Assembly (NCBI RefSeq): GCF_003228315.1
Contig: NZ_CP029693.1
Coordinates: 3,170,001 to 3,234,000, forward strand
Direction of reading: 5' to 3'
DNA length: 64,000 nt
Origin: Pseudomonas putida
GTDB lineage: Bacteria; Pseudomonadota; Gammaproteobacteria; Pseudomonadales; Pseudomonadaceae
Position 1 is the stretch's first letter, and each line of letters opens with the position of its first letter. Shown piece by piece: positions 40,848 through 54,444 of this stretch. The translations under genes were made by a program, and so were the position numbers. Under the pieces are notes generated by a model that saw only the letters and a list, made by a program, of their open reading frames with translations, was not told the DNA's origin and did not search any database.

Positions 40848-42214
40848 TAATGTTTCTCCAGACTGGTCCCGCACAAGGCGGCAACGATGTTTTCCATCGC
40901 AGCGCTGCGCGAGCCCTTGATCAAAATGGTGGTGTTTGTGTCTTGCTCGGTGCCCAGCGCCTTGATCAGCTCAGCCTGCGTGCTGAAATGAAAGGCTTGT
41001 GGACCGAAGGCGTTGACGGCGTGAAGCATGTTTGGCCCGACGGCGTAAAGCGCAGAAACCTTGCCACGGGCGTAAGCGCCCACGTCGCGGTGCCCCTGCT
41101 CCGCCCAATCGCCCAATTCGCCGATATCCCCGAGCACCAGGACGGTGCGGCCGGAAAAGCCGGCGAGTATATCAACGGCGGCGCACATGGAGGTGGGGTT
41201 CGCGTTGTAAGTGTCATCGATCACGCGCATGCCATTGCTGGCCAGTTGCGCGACGGTGCGCCCCTTGACCGGCTGCACCGCGCCGAGGCCGGTGGCGATA
41301 CCAAATAGCGATACGCCCAGCGCATGGGCAGCGGCCGCAGCGGCCATGGCGTTGGCGACGTTATGAGTACCGAGCAGGTTCAGTTGAACATGCTCCACAC
41401 CCTCAGGGGTGTGCAGGTTGAATGCCGGGCATCCACGCGCGTCCGTGCTCAGGTCGCTGGCGTGGAAGTCCGCACGGCTATTGGTCAACGCGAAGGTCAG
41501 CACCTTGCGACCGGCCGCGCGCTTCTTCCAGATCTCGAATGCCTTGTCGTCGAGATTGAGAACCGCGACGCCATCAGCGGCCAGCCCTTCGATGATCTCG
41601 CCCTTGGCTTCGACGATTTTTTCCGGGCCGCCGAACTCGCCAACGTGAGCGGTGCCGGCGTTGTTGAGAATGGCCACGTGAGGCTTGGTCATGCCGACGG
41701 TATAGGCAATCTCGCCCAGACGCGAAGCACCCAACTCGATCACTGCAGCGGTATGCTCCGGCGCCAGTTCGAGCAAGGTAAGTGGAACGCCGAGATCGTT
41801 GTTCAAGTTGCCACGGGTAGCCAACACCGACCCGCGGGTCCGCAGGATGCTCGCGAGCATTTCCTTGACCGTGGTCTTGCCGCTGGAGCCGGTAATGGCG
41901 GCAACTGGTTGGGTGAACGCCGCACGGTTCAGCGCACCGAGTTGCCCCAGCGCCTGACGGGTATCGCCTACCAGCAATTGCGGCAGGGTGCTGTCGGCGA
42001 CTTCACGCTCGACCAATGCCGCAACGGCGCCCTTGGCTGCCACTTCGTTCAGATAGTCGTGACCATCGAAACGCGGACCGGTCAGGGCGATGAACAACTG
42101 ACCCGGCTTGATCGCGCGACTGTCGATGCTGACACCGTCGAAGGTGGCATCCGTACTGATCAATCGGCCATTGAGCGCGCTGGTCAACTCACTGAGTTTC
42201 AGAGCCTTAAGCAT
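40847..42214 (-). CDS. murF: MurF, UDP-MurNAc-tripeptide D-Ala-D-Ala ligase
   Basis: 455 residues; P-loop [15 protein letters not shown] near residue 110 and the Mur ligase middle motif [12 protein letters not shown]. It joins D-Ala-D-Ala to the tripeptide and completes the cytosolic precursor. It overlaps the murE end by eight bases. Confidence 0.97.
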   Translation of the reverse strand: MLKALKLSELTSALNGRLISTDATFDGVSIDSRAIKPGQLFIALTGPRFDGHDYLNEVAAKGAVAALVEREVADSTLPQLLVGDTRQALGQLGALNRAAFTQPVAAITGSSGKTTVKEMLASILRTRGSVLATRGNLNNDLGVPLTLLELAPEHTAAVIELGASRLGEIAYTVGMTKPHVAILNNAGTAHVGEFGGPEKIVEAKGEIIEGLAADGVAVLNLDDKAFEIWKKRAAGRKVLTFALTNSRADFHASDLSTDARGCPAFNLHTPEGVEHVQLNLLGTHNVANAMAAAAAAHALGVSLFGIATGLGAVQPVKGRTVAQLASNGMRVIDDTYNANPTSMCAAVDILAGFSGRTVLVLGDIGELGDWAEQGHRDVGAYARGKVSALYAVGPNMLHAVNAFGPQAFHFSTQAELIKALGTEQDTNTTILIKGSRSAAMENIVAALCGTSLEKH

Positions 42215-43669
42215 GGGCCACCTCCCAGGCAGTCAAGGCATGATCGGCCTCGACCAGATCGGAGAAGGCGTGGCGCACGCCGTTGATTTCCTGATAGTCC
42301 TCGTGACCTTTGCCCGCGAGCACGATCACGTCATCCGCCGAAGCTTCAGCGATCAACTGGGCAATCGCCTTGCCACGACCGGCCACGAAGGTGACCTTAT
42401 CCACAGCCACAAAACCGGCGCGGATGTCATCGAAAATGATTGCCGGGTCTTCGGTACGCGGGTTGTCGTCAGTCACCAGGACGCCGTCTGCCAAACGCTC
42501 CACCACTTCAGCCATCAACGGACGCTTGCCCCGATCACGATCACCACCACAACCGAACAGGCACAACAAACGGCCTTTGACGTGGGGGCGCAGAGCGGTG
42601 AGGACTTTTTCCAGAGCATCCGGGGTGTGGGCGTAATCGACCACCACTAGCGGTTGGGTGCCGCCACCCAGGCGCTGCATGCGACCGGCCGGGCCTTCGA
42701 GTTTCGGCAACGTCTTGAGAATTTCGTCGAGGGGGTAGTCAAGGCCCAGCAGGGCACCGACGGCCGCCAGCACGTTGCTCAAGTTGAAACGACCGAGCAA
42801 GGTGCTGCGCAAATGGTGCTCGCCCTGCGGCGTGACCAGCGTGGCACGCACGCCTTCGTCGTCGAACTGTGCTTCGCGGCAATAGAGGTAGGCACTGCAG
42901 TCGAGCAGGCTGTAGGTGATCAGCCGCGACTCGCGTTTTTCGGCGGCCAGTTGCCGGCCGAAATCGTCATCGAGGTTCACCACGCGACATTTCAAATCGT
43001 TCCAGGCGAACAGCTTGGCCTTGGCCTCGCCATAGGCTTGCATGGTGCCGTGGTAATCCAGGTGATCCCGGGACAGGTTGGTCATCACCGCCACGTCGAA
43101 TGCCAGCGCGGTGACCCGGCCCTGATCCAGGCCATGGGAGGAGACTTCCATGGCAACGGCCTTGGCGCCGGCCTTTTTCAGATCGCCCAGGGTCGCCTGC
43201 ATGGCAATCGGATTCGGCGTGGTGTGCAGGCCGCTCTCCAGCGCGCCGTAGAAACCAGAGCCAAGGGTGCCAACGATGCCGCAATGCTGGCCAAGAAGGT
43301 CAAGCGCCTGGGCGACCAGTTGGGTCACGCTGGTTTTGCCGTTGGTGCCGGTCACGCCGACAAGATTCAGGTGGTGGCTGGGTTCGCCATAAAAGCGGCC
43401 GGCGATATCCGACAACTGCGCAGCCAGGCCCTTGACCGGAATCAGTGGCACTTCGGTGATCGGCAACACGGTGGCGCCTTCTACTTCGTAAGCCACGGCA
43501 GCAGCACCGCGTTGCAATGCATCGGCAATATGCGCGCGACCATCGAACTTGCCGCCTGGCACGGCGAGGAACAGATCACCTGCGCGAACGTTGCGACTGT
43601 CCAGCGCCAATTCACGGATCAACAGATCGTGGCCGGCGTGGGGGAAGATTTTATTCAGACTTAATGACA

Positions 43670-43670
<1 letters not shown>
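42207..43670 (-). CDS. murE: MurE, UDP-MurNAc-L-Ala-D-Glu meso-DAP ligase
   Basis: 487 residues; P-loop VGVTGTNGKTSVTQLV. The DNPR motif (VTDDNPRTEDP) that selects meso-diaminopimelate over lysine is present, so the peptidoglycan should be of the DAP type. It overlaps the ftsI stop by one base. Confidence 0.97.
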
Positions 43671-45698
<2,028 letters not shown>

Positions 45699-45702
<4 letters not shown>

Positions 45703-46646
45703 CGCAGTTTCTCCGCGACACGCATGACTGCGCTACGGGAACGAGGGTTGGCCTTGAGTTCGGCATCGGAGGCCGTCTGCGCTTTGCCGTGGACTTTGAT
45801 TTTCGGTTCGAAGGCGACATGCCGAACCGGCAGGTTGCGCGGCAGGTTGTCGGCTTCACCTTTAACCAGCTTGCGCATGAACAATTTGACGATGCGGTCT
45901 TCCAGCGAGTGGAAGCTGATCACCACCAGACGACCGCCGACTTCCAGGCAATCCAGAGCGGCTTCAAGACCGGCTTCCAGATCACCCAGTTCGTTGTTGA
46001 CGTGAATACGCAGGCCCTGAAATGCGCGAGTCGCTGGGTTCTTGCCCTTTTCCCAGGACGGGTTGGCGACTTTCAACACTTCAGCCAGGTCAGCGGTGCG
46101 CTCGAACGGTTTGATATCGCGACGCTCGACCACCGCACGGGCCATGCGCCCGGAAAAACGCTCTTCGCCGTATTCCTTGAATACACGGGCAATTTCTTCC
46201 GCAGGCGCGGTGTTCACGAACTCCGCCGCGCTGATCCCGCGGGACGGGTCCATGCGCATGTCCAGCGGGCCATCGCTGAGGAAGCTGAAGCCGCGTTCAG
46301 GGTCATCGAGCTGAGGCGAAGACACACCGAGGTCGAGCAGAATGCCGCTGACCTTGCCGTGCAGGCCACGCTCGACAACTTCGGATCCGAGTTCGGCAAA
46401 GCTGCGCTGCACAACGACAAAGCGGCCGTCTTCGGCCGCTAGCGTCTGCCCGGTGGCAATCGCTTGAGGGTCTTTGTCGAATCCGAGGAGTCGACCATCC
46501 GGACCGAGCCGGCTGAGGATCAACCGACTGTGCCCACCGCGTCCGAACGTGCCGTCCAGATAGCAGCCATCAGGACGTACGGCGAGAGCCTCCACGGCTT
46601 CGTCAAGCAGTACGGTGATGTGGTTAAAGCCGCTATCAATAGTCAC
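45699..46646 (-). CDS. rsmH: 16S rRNA (cytosine1402-N4)-methyltransferase RsmH
   Basis: 315 residues from a GTG that overlaps the mraZ stop by four bases. Signature segments are [27 protein letters not shown] (SAM binding) and [19 protein letters not shown]. It methylates C1402 of 16S rRNA and is the second gene of nearly all dcw clusters. Confidence 0.97.
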
Positions 46647-47098
46647 AGGATCAAATCACGCAGTTCATCAGGCATGGCGCCTGGTTGTTGAATAGCAGCC
46701 AGGTCAGCGGCAGAAACCGCATTCCAGGCATCCTCGTCCCACAATTGGAACTTGTTCAGTTGGCCTACCAACATCGCGCGCTTATCCAACTTGGCATATT
46801 CACGAAGACGCGGCGGAACCAGAAAACGACCACTGCCATCGAGCTCGAGGTCGACGGCGTTACCGATCAATAAACGTTGCAGGCGGCGGTTTTCTTCGCG
46901 AAGCGAAGGCAGTGCGCGCAGTTTGGTTTCAATAATTTCCCACTCATCGAGGGGGTAAACACACAAACACGGATCAACGGCATCAATCGTGACAATCAAC
47001 TGACCGGAACTACGCGAATCGAGCTCGTCACGGTACCGACTCGGCATGGCGAGACGGCCCTTTGCATCGAGACTGATTGCATTGGCTCCGCGAAACAC
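46643..47098 (-). CDS. mraZ: MraZ, transcriptional regulator of the dcw cluster
   Basis: 151 residues from a GTG. Two SpoVT/AbrB-like halves carry the DNA-binding signatures [13 protein letters not shown] and [13 protein letters not shown]. In the family MraZ forms a ring that binds short direct repeats just upstream of its own gene and represses the cluster; matching repeats are seen at 47140-47165. Confidence 0.96.
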   Translation of the reverse strand: MFRGANAISLDAKGRLAMPSRYRDELDSRSSGQLIVTIDAVDPCLCVYPLDEWEIIETKLRALPSLREENRRLQRLLIGNAVDLELDGSGRFLVPPRLREYAKLDKRAMLVGQLNKFQLWDEDAWNAVSAADLAAIQQPGAMPDELRDLIL

Positions 47099-47139
47099 GT
47101 CAGCGTTTCTCCAAATGTTAGCGTTTTACGCTCAAAAAA

Positions 47140-47165
47140 CCCACTTCATGCCACTTTCCGCCACT
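47140..47165 (-). promoter_or_regulatory. MraZ operator: three direct GTGG repeats
   Basis: On the minus strand the sequence reads AAGTGGC-GGAAA-GTGGC-ATGAA-GTGGG: three GTGG(C/G) units with five-base spacers, between the -10 box and mraZ. This spacing is the one known for MraZ boxes, which supports autoregulation. Confidence 0.75.
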
Positions 47166-47172
47166 TGTGCAC

Positions 47173-47202
47173 ACTATAGGAATGCGCCCACTGCACCGTC
47201 AA
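47173..47202 (-). promoter_or_regulatory. Promoter of the dcw cluster (Pmra)
   Basis: On the minus strand TTGACG (47202-47197) and TATAGT (47178-47173) are 18 bases apart, a good sigma70-type match directly upstream of the MraZ repeats. Confidence 0.7.
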
Positions 47203-47453
47203 GGCGCGGATTAAAGGAAAACCCTTACAGAACTGAGATTTAGGAGCATAAAAGGAAGGGACACGAGAATCCGGCAGATGAAACTGCCCGATAACTTGAA
47301 TCAGCACAGAGGGCTGCGTTCGGAAGTTAAAGTAATTTATTAAGAGTAAGATTTTTTCGGTATTACGAAAGTGCTTATGCCGACGATTCTGAAAGGAGGG
47401 AAATTGCTATCACAGGCACCCTGCTCAATGATTTAAGCAGAGGAAAGAAAAAG
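47203..47453. other. Intergenic stretch between the mraZ promoter and rnpB
   Basis: About 250 bases with lower GC than the surroundings. A short inverted repeat (CTGCT...AGCAG, 47421-47440) lies just past the rnpB end but lacks a T-run. I see no gene or other clear signal in it. Confidence 0.5.
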
Positions 47454-47807
47454 GTGGAGAGTCGATCTGTAAGCCGGGTTCTGTCTTGAACAGTCATTCG
47501 TCTACGATGGCCATCACTGGACACCTTTAGCAACCTACCCGGTCCCAGCGCGGGCCACGCCTTGGGACCCTATTTGGTCTTGCTCCAAGTGGGGTTTACC
47601 TAGCCACGAACTGTTGCCAGACGTGCGGTGCGCTCTTACCGCACCTTTTCACCCTTACCGGCGCCGAAGCGCTTAGGCGGTTATTTTCTGTGGCACTTTC
47701 CGTAGGCTCACGCCTCCCAGGCGTTACCTGGCACTTCGCCCTATGGAGCCCGGACTTTCCTCCCCCCCCTAATTTTCATAGAGGGCAGCGACTGTCCGAT
47801 CGACTCT
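47454..47807 (-). ncRNA. rnpB: RNase P RNA (class A)
   Basis: On the minus strand the RNA begins AGAGTCGATCGGACAGTCGC and has the universal GGAGGAAAGTCCGGGCTCC segment soon after. Its 3' part has AGAACCCGGCTTACAGATCG, the conserved end of bacterial RNase P RNA, and the 5' and 3' ends can pair. About 354 nucleotides fits the class A size. It removes the 5' leader from tRNA precursors. The gene lies between rsmI and the dcw cluster. Confidence 0.95.
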
Positions 47808-47816
47808 CCGCCGCGC

Positions 47817-47845
47817 AGGTTAACGGCAGAGCGCCCGAAGAACAA
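47817..47845 (-). promoter_or_regulatory. Candidate rnpB promoter
   Basis: On the minus strand TTGTTC (47845-47840) and TAACCT (47822-47817) are 17 bases apart, placing the start of transcription close to the mature 5' end. Confidence 0.5.
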
Positions 47846-47883
47846 GCGCTAAAAGCCTTTGGCCATGCCTTTGCGTCGGGTTT

Positions 47884-48756
47884 TTACTCACCCTTCTGTT
47901 TATCCAGCGCCACCTGATAGAGAACATTCTTGCGCTCACCGGTAATTTGCGCCGCCAACGCGGCGGCACGCTTGAGCGGCATTTCCTCGAGCAACAGATT
48001 GAGAACGCGCATCGCCTCGCTGCTGACCGCATCTTCGCTCTCGGGCACCGACCAGCCCGCCACCAGCACCACGCATTCGCCACGCTGCTGATTCGAGTCC
48101 GACTCGACGAACTGGCGCAATTCGGCCAGTGGCAAACCCTTGAGTGTTTCGAAGGTTTTAGTCAGTTCACGAGCCAGCAACGCGGGGCGGTCGGCTCCGA
48201 ATACCAGTTCCATGTCCTGCAGGCATTCAAGGATACGGTGCGGGGCTTCGTAAAAGATCAGCGTGCGTGGCTCTTCCTTTATTGCCTCAAGACGCGCGCG
48301 CCTTCCCACGGCCTTGGCCGGCAGGAAACCTTCAAAGATAAAGCGATCGGACGGCAACCCGGCAGCCGATAATGCGGCGATCAGGGCACAGGCGCCCGGA
48401 ACCGGCACCACATTGATCCCCGCGGCGCGAGCCTGGCGCACCAAGTGATAACCCGGGTCGGAAATCAGTGGCGTCCCCGCATCTGAGATCAGCGCTACAT
48501 CATCTCCCGCCAGCAGACGGGTAATGAAACGACTGCCTTCGTCACGCTCATTGTGTTCATGGCAAGCCGCCAACGGCGTGGAAATGCCGAAGTGTTGCAT
48601 CAAACGCTGGGAATGACGGGTATCTTCCGCAGCGATCAACGCTACCTCACGCAAGATTTTCAGCGCGCGCGCACTGATGTCATCCAGGTTGCCGATGGGC
48701 GTCGCCACCACATAAAGCGAGCCCGCAGCGGAATTCAAAGCACCTGGAGCAGTCAA
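47884..48756 (-). CDS. rsmI: 16S rRNA (cytidine1402-2'-O)-methyltransferase RsmI
   Basis: 290 residues from a TTG at 48756, chosen because GAGGTG lies seven bases upstream and the protein then starts TAPGALNSAAGSLYVVATPIGN like its relatives; a GTG nine bases earlier is possible. The tetrapyrrole methylase fold is clear (ATPIGNLDDIS, DAGTPLISDPG, FYEAPHR). It modifies the same nucleotide as RsmH, and here the two genes lie near each other. It is divergent from lpoA. Confidence 0.93.
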   Translation of the reverse strand: MTAPGALNSAAGSLYVVATPIGNLDDISARALKILREVALIAAEDTRHSQRLMQHFGISTPLAACHEHNERDEGSRFITRLLAGDDVALISDAGTPLISDPGYHLVRQARAAGINVVPVPGACALIAALSAAGLPSDRFIFEGFLPAKAVGRRARLEAIKEEPRTLIFYEAPHRILECLQDMELVFGADRPALLARELTKTFETLKGLPLAELRQFVESDSNQQRGECVVLVAGWSVPESEDAVSSEAMRVLNLLLEEMPLKRAAALAAQITGERKNVLYQVALDKQKGE

Positions 48757-48965
48757 AGCGCACACCTCATGATCGATAAAGCCGCCATTGTAGCGCGTAG
48801 CGGCACTCACGACAGACGCGGGTAACACCCGGTTTTGCCGTGGTTTGTGGCGCAGCGCAACATTTACACCAGCTAAATTGATCGATTCACGCCAGTAACA
48901 TCGCACCCCGGCCAGCGCTTGGGTACAATTCCACGCTAATTTGATCGAGTATCAGGAACGCTTAC

Positions 48966-50776
48966 ATGATCGCTTGCCTGCGGCTGTTCACTGCCCTCTG
49001 CCTTGCTGCCCTGCTGGCTGCTTGCGCCAGCTCGCCCTCCTCCAGCCTTGGCGAACTCCCACGGACCCCGGATGCCAGTATCGAGCAACTGCTTGAGAAA
49101 GCCGCCCAGAGCAAATCGCCGGAAGATGCGGCCCTGCTGCGCCTGAGCGCAGCAGACCTGGCTTATCGTCAAGGCAACGCCGCGCAATCGGCGCAAATTC
49201 TGCAGCAGGTGCCCGTGGAGCAACTCAAGCCTGGCCAACAGGTGTTTGCCAGCACACTGGCAGCCGAACTGGCGATGACCCGCAATCAGCCGAAAGCTGC
49301 CTTGACAGCCTTGAGCCATCCAAGCATGCAGCGCCTCGGAGAATTGCCGCAGGAGCAGCAAGTCCGCACCGGCACCGTTCGCGCCCGCGCCCTGGAAGCT
49401 GACGGTCAGACCCTGGCTGCCGCAAAGGAGCGCATCTTCATTGCGCCAATGCTTAGCGGCGAAGCTGCCAGCAAAAACCACGAAGCAATCTGGGCATTGA
49501 TCGCCTCGCTGCCGACCGAACAACTGCAACCAAACACCTCTGATGACCTCGGCGGCTGGATGGGGCTGGCCCTGGCGGTCAAGTCTGCCGGCACCGTGGA
49601 ACAACAACAGGCCGCCATCGACAACTGGCGCAAGCAGAATCCGAAGCACCCCGCCGCCATTCAGTTGCCGCTGCCACTGACCAAACTCAACGAACTGGCC
49701 AGCCAGCCCCTGAGCAAAATCGCCCTGCTCCTGCCACAGGACGGCCCGCTCGCCTCGGTTGGCAAGGCATTGCGCGAAGGTTTCATGGCCGCTCACTACC
49801 AGGCGCAACAAGCCGGACAGAAACCGCCAGCCATCGAGTTCTATGACAGCTCGAAGCTCACCTCCCTCGACGAGTTTTATCGCAAGGCCCAGGCCGATGG
49901 CGTGCAATTGGTCGTCGGTCCGCTGGAGAAGCCACTGGTCAAACAGCTGAGCGCTCGCCCGCAACTGCCGATCACCACCCTGGCACTGAACTACAGCGAA
50001 GGCGCACAAGGTCCGGCGCAACTGTTCCAGTTCGGTCTTGCCGCGGAAGACGAAGCCCGCGAAGTGTCTCGTCGCGCCCGTGCCGACGGCCTGCATCGCG
50101 CCGCCATCATGGTCCCGAAAGGTGAGTGGGGCGACCGCGTACTGCGCGCATTCAGCCAGGACTGGCAAGCCAACGGCGGCACAATCGTCGCCACCGAGCG
50201 CGTCGACCAGCCGGTGCAATTGGCCCAGCAGATTGCCGATATGTTCCAGTTGCGCCAGAGCGAAGGTCGCGCCAAGAGCCTGCAGAGCACAGTAGGCTCA
50301 CAGGTTGCCGCCCAGCCATCTCGCCGTCAGGACATCGAGTTCATCTTCCTGGCCGCCACGCCACAACAGGCGCAACAGATCAAACCGACCCTGAACTTTC
50401 AGTACGCGGGAGACGTTCCGGTCTACGCCACGTCCCACGTGTTCAGCGCCAGCGGCGATGTGAACCAGTACAACGACATGAATGGCATCCGCTTCTGCGA
50501 AACTCCATGGCTGCTGGACGCCAATGACCCGCTGCGCAAGCAGGTCACCGCACAATGGCCACAAGCTGCCAGCAGCCTCGGCCGCCTGTATGCCATGGGT
50601 GTCGACGCCTATCGCCTGGCACCTCGCCTGGGTCAACTCAAGGCCCTGCCGGATAGCCGCATTGAAGGCCAGTCGGGCAGCCTGGGCATGTCGCAGAACC
50701 AGCGCGTTGTGCGCCAACTGCCATGGGCAGAGTTCGTAAACGGCCAGGTTCAGCGCCTGCCGGACACCTCTCGCTG

Positions 50777-50777
<1 letters not shown>
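48966..50777 (+). CDS. lpoA: LpoA, outer-membrane activator of penicillin-binding proteins
   Basis: 603 residues. The lipobox LLAAC (Cys about residue 20) predicts an outer-membrane lipoprotein. A TPR-like N-terminal half is followed by a periplasmic-binding-protein-like domain (KIALLLPQDGPLASVGKALREG), the LppC/LpoA layout. In enterobacteria LpoA activates PBP1a; in pseudomonads the partner choice may differ. It shares one base with yraN, so they form an operon. Confidence 0.93.
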
Positions 50778-52409
<1,632 letters not shown>

Positions 52410-52432
52410 TAAACACCGCTTCTGCAGGCAAT

Positions 52433-52466
52433 AAAAAAGGCGACCCTTGAAGGTCGCCTTTTTTTA
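52433..52466. terminator. Bidirectional terminator between the BON lipoprotein gene and sspB
   Basis: AAAAAAGGCGACC-CTTGAA-GGTCGCCTTTTTT: a perfect stem with an A-run before and a T-run after, serving both convergent genes. Confidence 0.9.
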
Positions 52467-52877
52467 TTTCACCACTTTCAGACTGGGGCGACCGCTGGGA
52501 CGCGGAGGCTCGCTATCGGGTGGCGGAATGTCGTCATCCGGTTCGATCTCGTCTTCATCACCCATTGGCGACTCCAGATCGAACACCATGCCCTGGCCAT
52601 TCTCCCGGGCGTAAATACCCAGGATCGATGCGATAGGCACATACAGCGTATGCGGCACGCCTCCGAAGCGGCCTTCGAAACTCACCGCTTCGTTATCCAT
52701 GTGCAGATGACGCACGGCTTGGGGCGATACGTTCAGGACAATTTGCCCATCACTGGCAAACCCCTGCGGCACTTGAACCGATGGATACTCGGAGTTCACA
52801 AGGATGTGCGGGGTACAGTCATTGTCCACAATCCACTCGTAGAGCGCGCGGACCAGATATGGTCGACTGGAGTTCAT
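52464..52877 (-). CDS. sspB: ClpXP protease specificity-enhancing factor SspB
   Basis: 137 residues. The SspB fold (RPYLVRALYEWIVDNDCTPHI, then VPIASILGIYARENGQGM) binds ssrA tags, and the C-terminal short motif (GRPSLKVVK) after an acidic Pro-rich linker docks on ClpX. It speeds delivery of stalled-translation products to ClpXP. It follows sspA by 16 bases on the same strand. Confidence 0.95.
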   Translation of the reverse strand: MNSSRPYLVRALYEWIVDNDCTPHILVNSEYPSVQVPQGFASDGQIVLNVSPQAVRHLHMDNEAVSFEGRFGGVPHTLYVPIASILGIYARENGQGMVFDLESPMGDEDEIEPDDDIPPPDSEPPRPSGRPSLKVVK

Positions 52878-52893
52878 AGCGGCTCCTTAAGCC

Positions 52894-53511
52894 TTAGCGC
52901 ATGTCGCGTTCGACACCAGACAGACTTGCCTGGAAAGCCTCACGCGCAAACTGGCGCTCCATGTAATCAAGCAGCGGCTTGGCAGGCCGCGGCAGTTCGA
53001 TACCCAGAATCGGCAATCGCCAGAGTATTGGCAATAGGCAGCAATCCACCAGGCTTTGTTCCTCACTGAGGAAAAACGGCTTGTCAGCGAACAACGGCGA
53101 CACGCCAGTCAGACTTTCGCGCAGCTCCTTGCGCGCCACGGCGCGAGCCGCGTCCTTGGTCCGCGAATCCAGAATCAGATCCACCAGACCACACCAGTCC
53201 CGCTGAATACGGTGCATCAGCAGTCGGCTATTGGCACGCGCCACCGGGTACACCGGCAGCAGCGGCGGGTGCGGATAGCGCTCATCCAGGTATTCCATTA
53301 CCACCGTGGACTCCCACAGCGCCAGGTCCCGATCAACCAGGGTAGGCAAGCTGCCATAAGGGTTCACTTCGATCAGTTTAGGTGGCTGGCGACCAGCCTC
53401 CACGTAGATGATCTCGGCGCTGACACCCTTCTCTGCCAGTACGATTCGCACTCGGTGGGAATAGTGGTCGGCGGGGTCGGAGTAGCAGGCCAACCGATTG
53501 GTCACGCCCAT
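52894..53511 (-). CDS. sspA: Stringent starvation protein A (SspA)
   Basis: 205 residues from the ATG at 53511. It has a glutathione S-transferase fold: a thioredoxin-like N-domain ([23 protein letters not shown]) and a helical C-domain. SspA binds RNA polymerase and helps regulate stationary-phase and stress genes; it lacks glutathione activity in the known members. It leads the sspAB operon. Confidence 0.95.
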   Translation of the reverse strand: MGVTNRLACYSDPADHYSHRVRIVLAEKGVSAEIIYVEAGRQPPKLIEVNPYGSLPTLVDRDLALWESTVVMEYLDERYPHPPLLPVYPVARANSRLLMHRIQRDWCGLVDLILDSRTKDAARAVARKELRESLTGVSPLFADKPFFLSEEQSLVDCCLLPILWRLPILGIELPRPAKPLLDYMERQFAREAFQASLSGVERDMR

Positions 53512-53557
53512 GGCGATCCTCCTCGCTTGTAAAAATGATCGAAAGCGGAAAAACGAA

Positions 53558-53631
53558 CGCGCCCAGAGGGCGCCTCCCGTAACGCCTGGCAAGCCAGATT
53601 CGTTACACCTTCAGAGGCGCCCTTGGGCGCG
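53558..53631. repeat. Nested long palindrome between petC and sspA
   Basis: CGCGCCCAGAGGGCGCCTC pairs with GAGGCGCCCTTGGGCGCG with one bulged base; inside, GTAACG pairs with CGTTAC and CTGGC-AA-GCCAG forms the tip. There is no T-run on either strand, so it is not a standard terminator. Confidence 0.75.
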
Positions 53632-53661
53632 CGCGATTAACAGCAATAGCTTGAAGCTTTA

Positions 53662-54444
53662 TCAGTGCACGTCTTTCCAGTATTCACGCTTGAGCAAGTA
53701 TGCGAATACGAAGAAGAACGCCAGGTACAGCAATACATAGGTACCAATGCGCTGATGTTGCAGCTTAACCGGGTTAGCCGAGTAAGCCAGGAAGGTTACC
53801 AGATTCTTGACCTTCTCATCGAACTGCTCTTCGGTCAAAGAACCACTCTTCGGCACGATCGTCAGCTGATCGCATGCCTCGTGGGTCAACGGCGTACCGG
53901 TCAACGGGTCAAATTGCTTCTTGCCGTCTTCGACGATCTGGACTTGTTTGCAACCGACAACCTGGCGACCTTGCAAACCGACCAGGACGTTAGGCATACC
54001 GACGTTCGGGAAGACCTTGTTGTTCACCCCCCAAGGGCGCGATGGGTCTTCATAGAACGACTTCAGGTAACCGTAAAGCCAATCAGTACCACGAACACGA
54101 GCTACCAGGGTCAGATCGGGTGGTGCCGCACCGAACCAGGTCTTGGCGTCAGCCGGCTGCATGCCGATGCTCATGTGATCGCCAATCTTGGCGCCGGTGA
54201 ACACCAGCTTCTCCAGCATCAGTTCATGAGGAATACCCAGGTCATCGGCGACACGCTCATAGCGCTGGAACTTGGCGCTATGGCAACCCATGCAATAGTT
54301 GGCAAACGTGCGCGCACCATCCTGCATGGCAGCTTTGTCGGATACGTCGATGTCGACTTTTTCCAGTTCAGGACCGCCGTGTTCAGCAGCGAAAGCAAAC
54401 ACTGGCAGTGCCGCAAGCATCAATACCGCAAATAGTTTTTTCAT
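53662..54444 (-). CDS. petC: Cytochrome c1 of the bc1 complex
   Basis: 260 residues from the ATG at 54444, which shares one base with the petB stop. A signal peptide ends near VFAFAAEHG. The haem c site is CMGCH (NYCMGCHSAKF) and the axial Met lies in the middle region (SIGMQPADA). One C-terminal membrane helix (YVLLYLAFFFVFAYLL) anchors it. It passes electrons from the Rieske centre to soluble cytochrome c. Confidence 0.96.
   Translation of the reverse strand: MKKLFAVLMLAALPVFAFAAEHGGPELEKVDIDVSDKAAMQDGARTFANYCMGCHSAKFQRYERVADDLGIPHELMLEKLVFTGAKIGDHMSIGMQPADAKTWFGAAPPDLTLVARVRGTDWLYGYLKSFYEDPSRPWGVNNKVFPNVGMPNVLVGLQGRQVVGCKQVQIVEDGKKQFDPLTGTPLTHEACDQLTIVPKSGSLTEEQFDEKVKNLVTFLAYSANPVKLQHQRIGTYVLLYLAFFFVFAYLLKREYWKDVH

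Noticed and set aside
47690..47917. Open frame of 75 codons on the plus strand over the 5' part of rnpB
   Set aside because: The DNA is explained by the RNase P RNA gene; the peptide has no features.
48757..48906. A 50-residue longer N-terminus for RsmI
   Set aside because: The extension lacks similarity to the family, and the TTG at 48756 has a good GAGGTG ribosome site.
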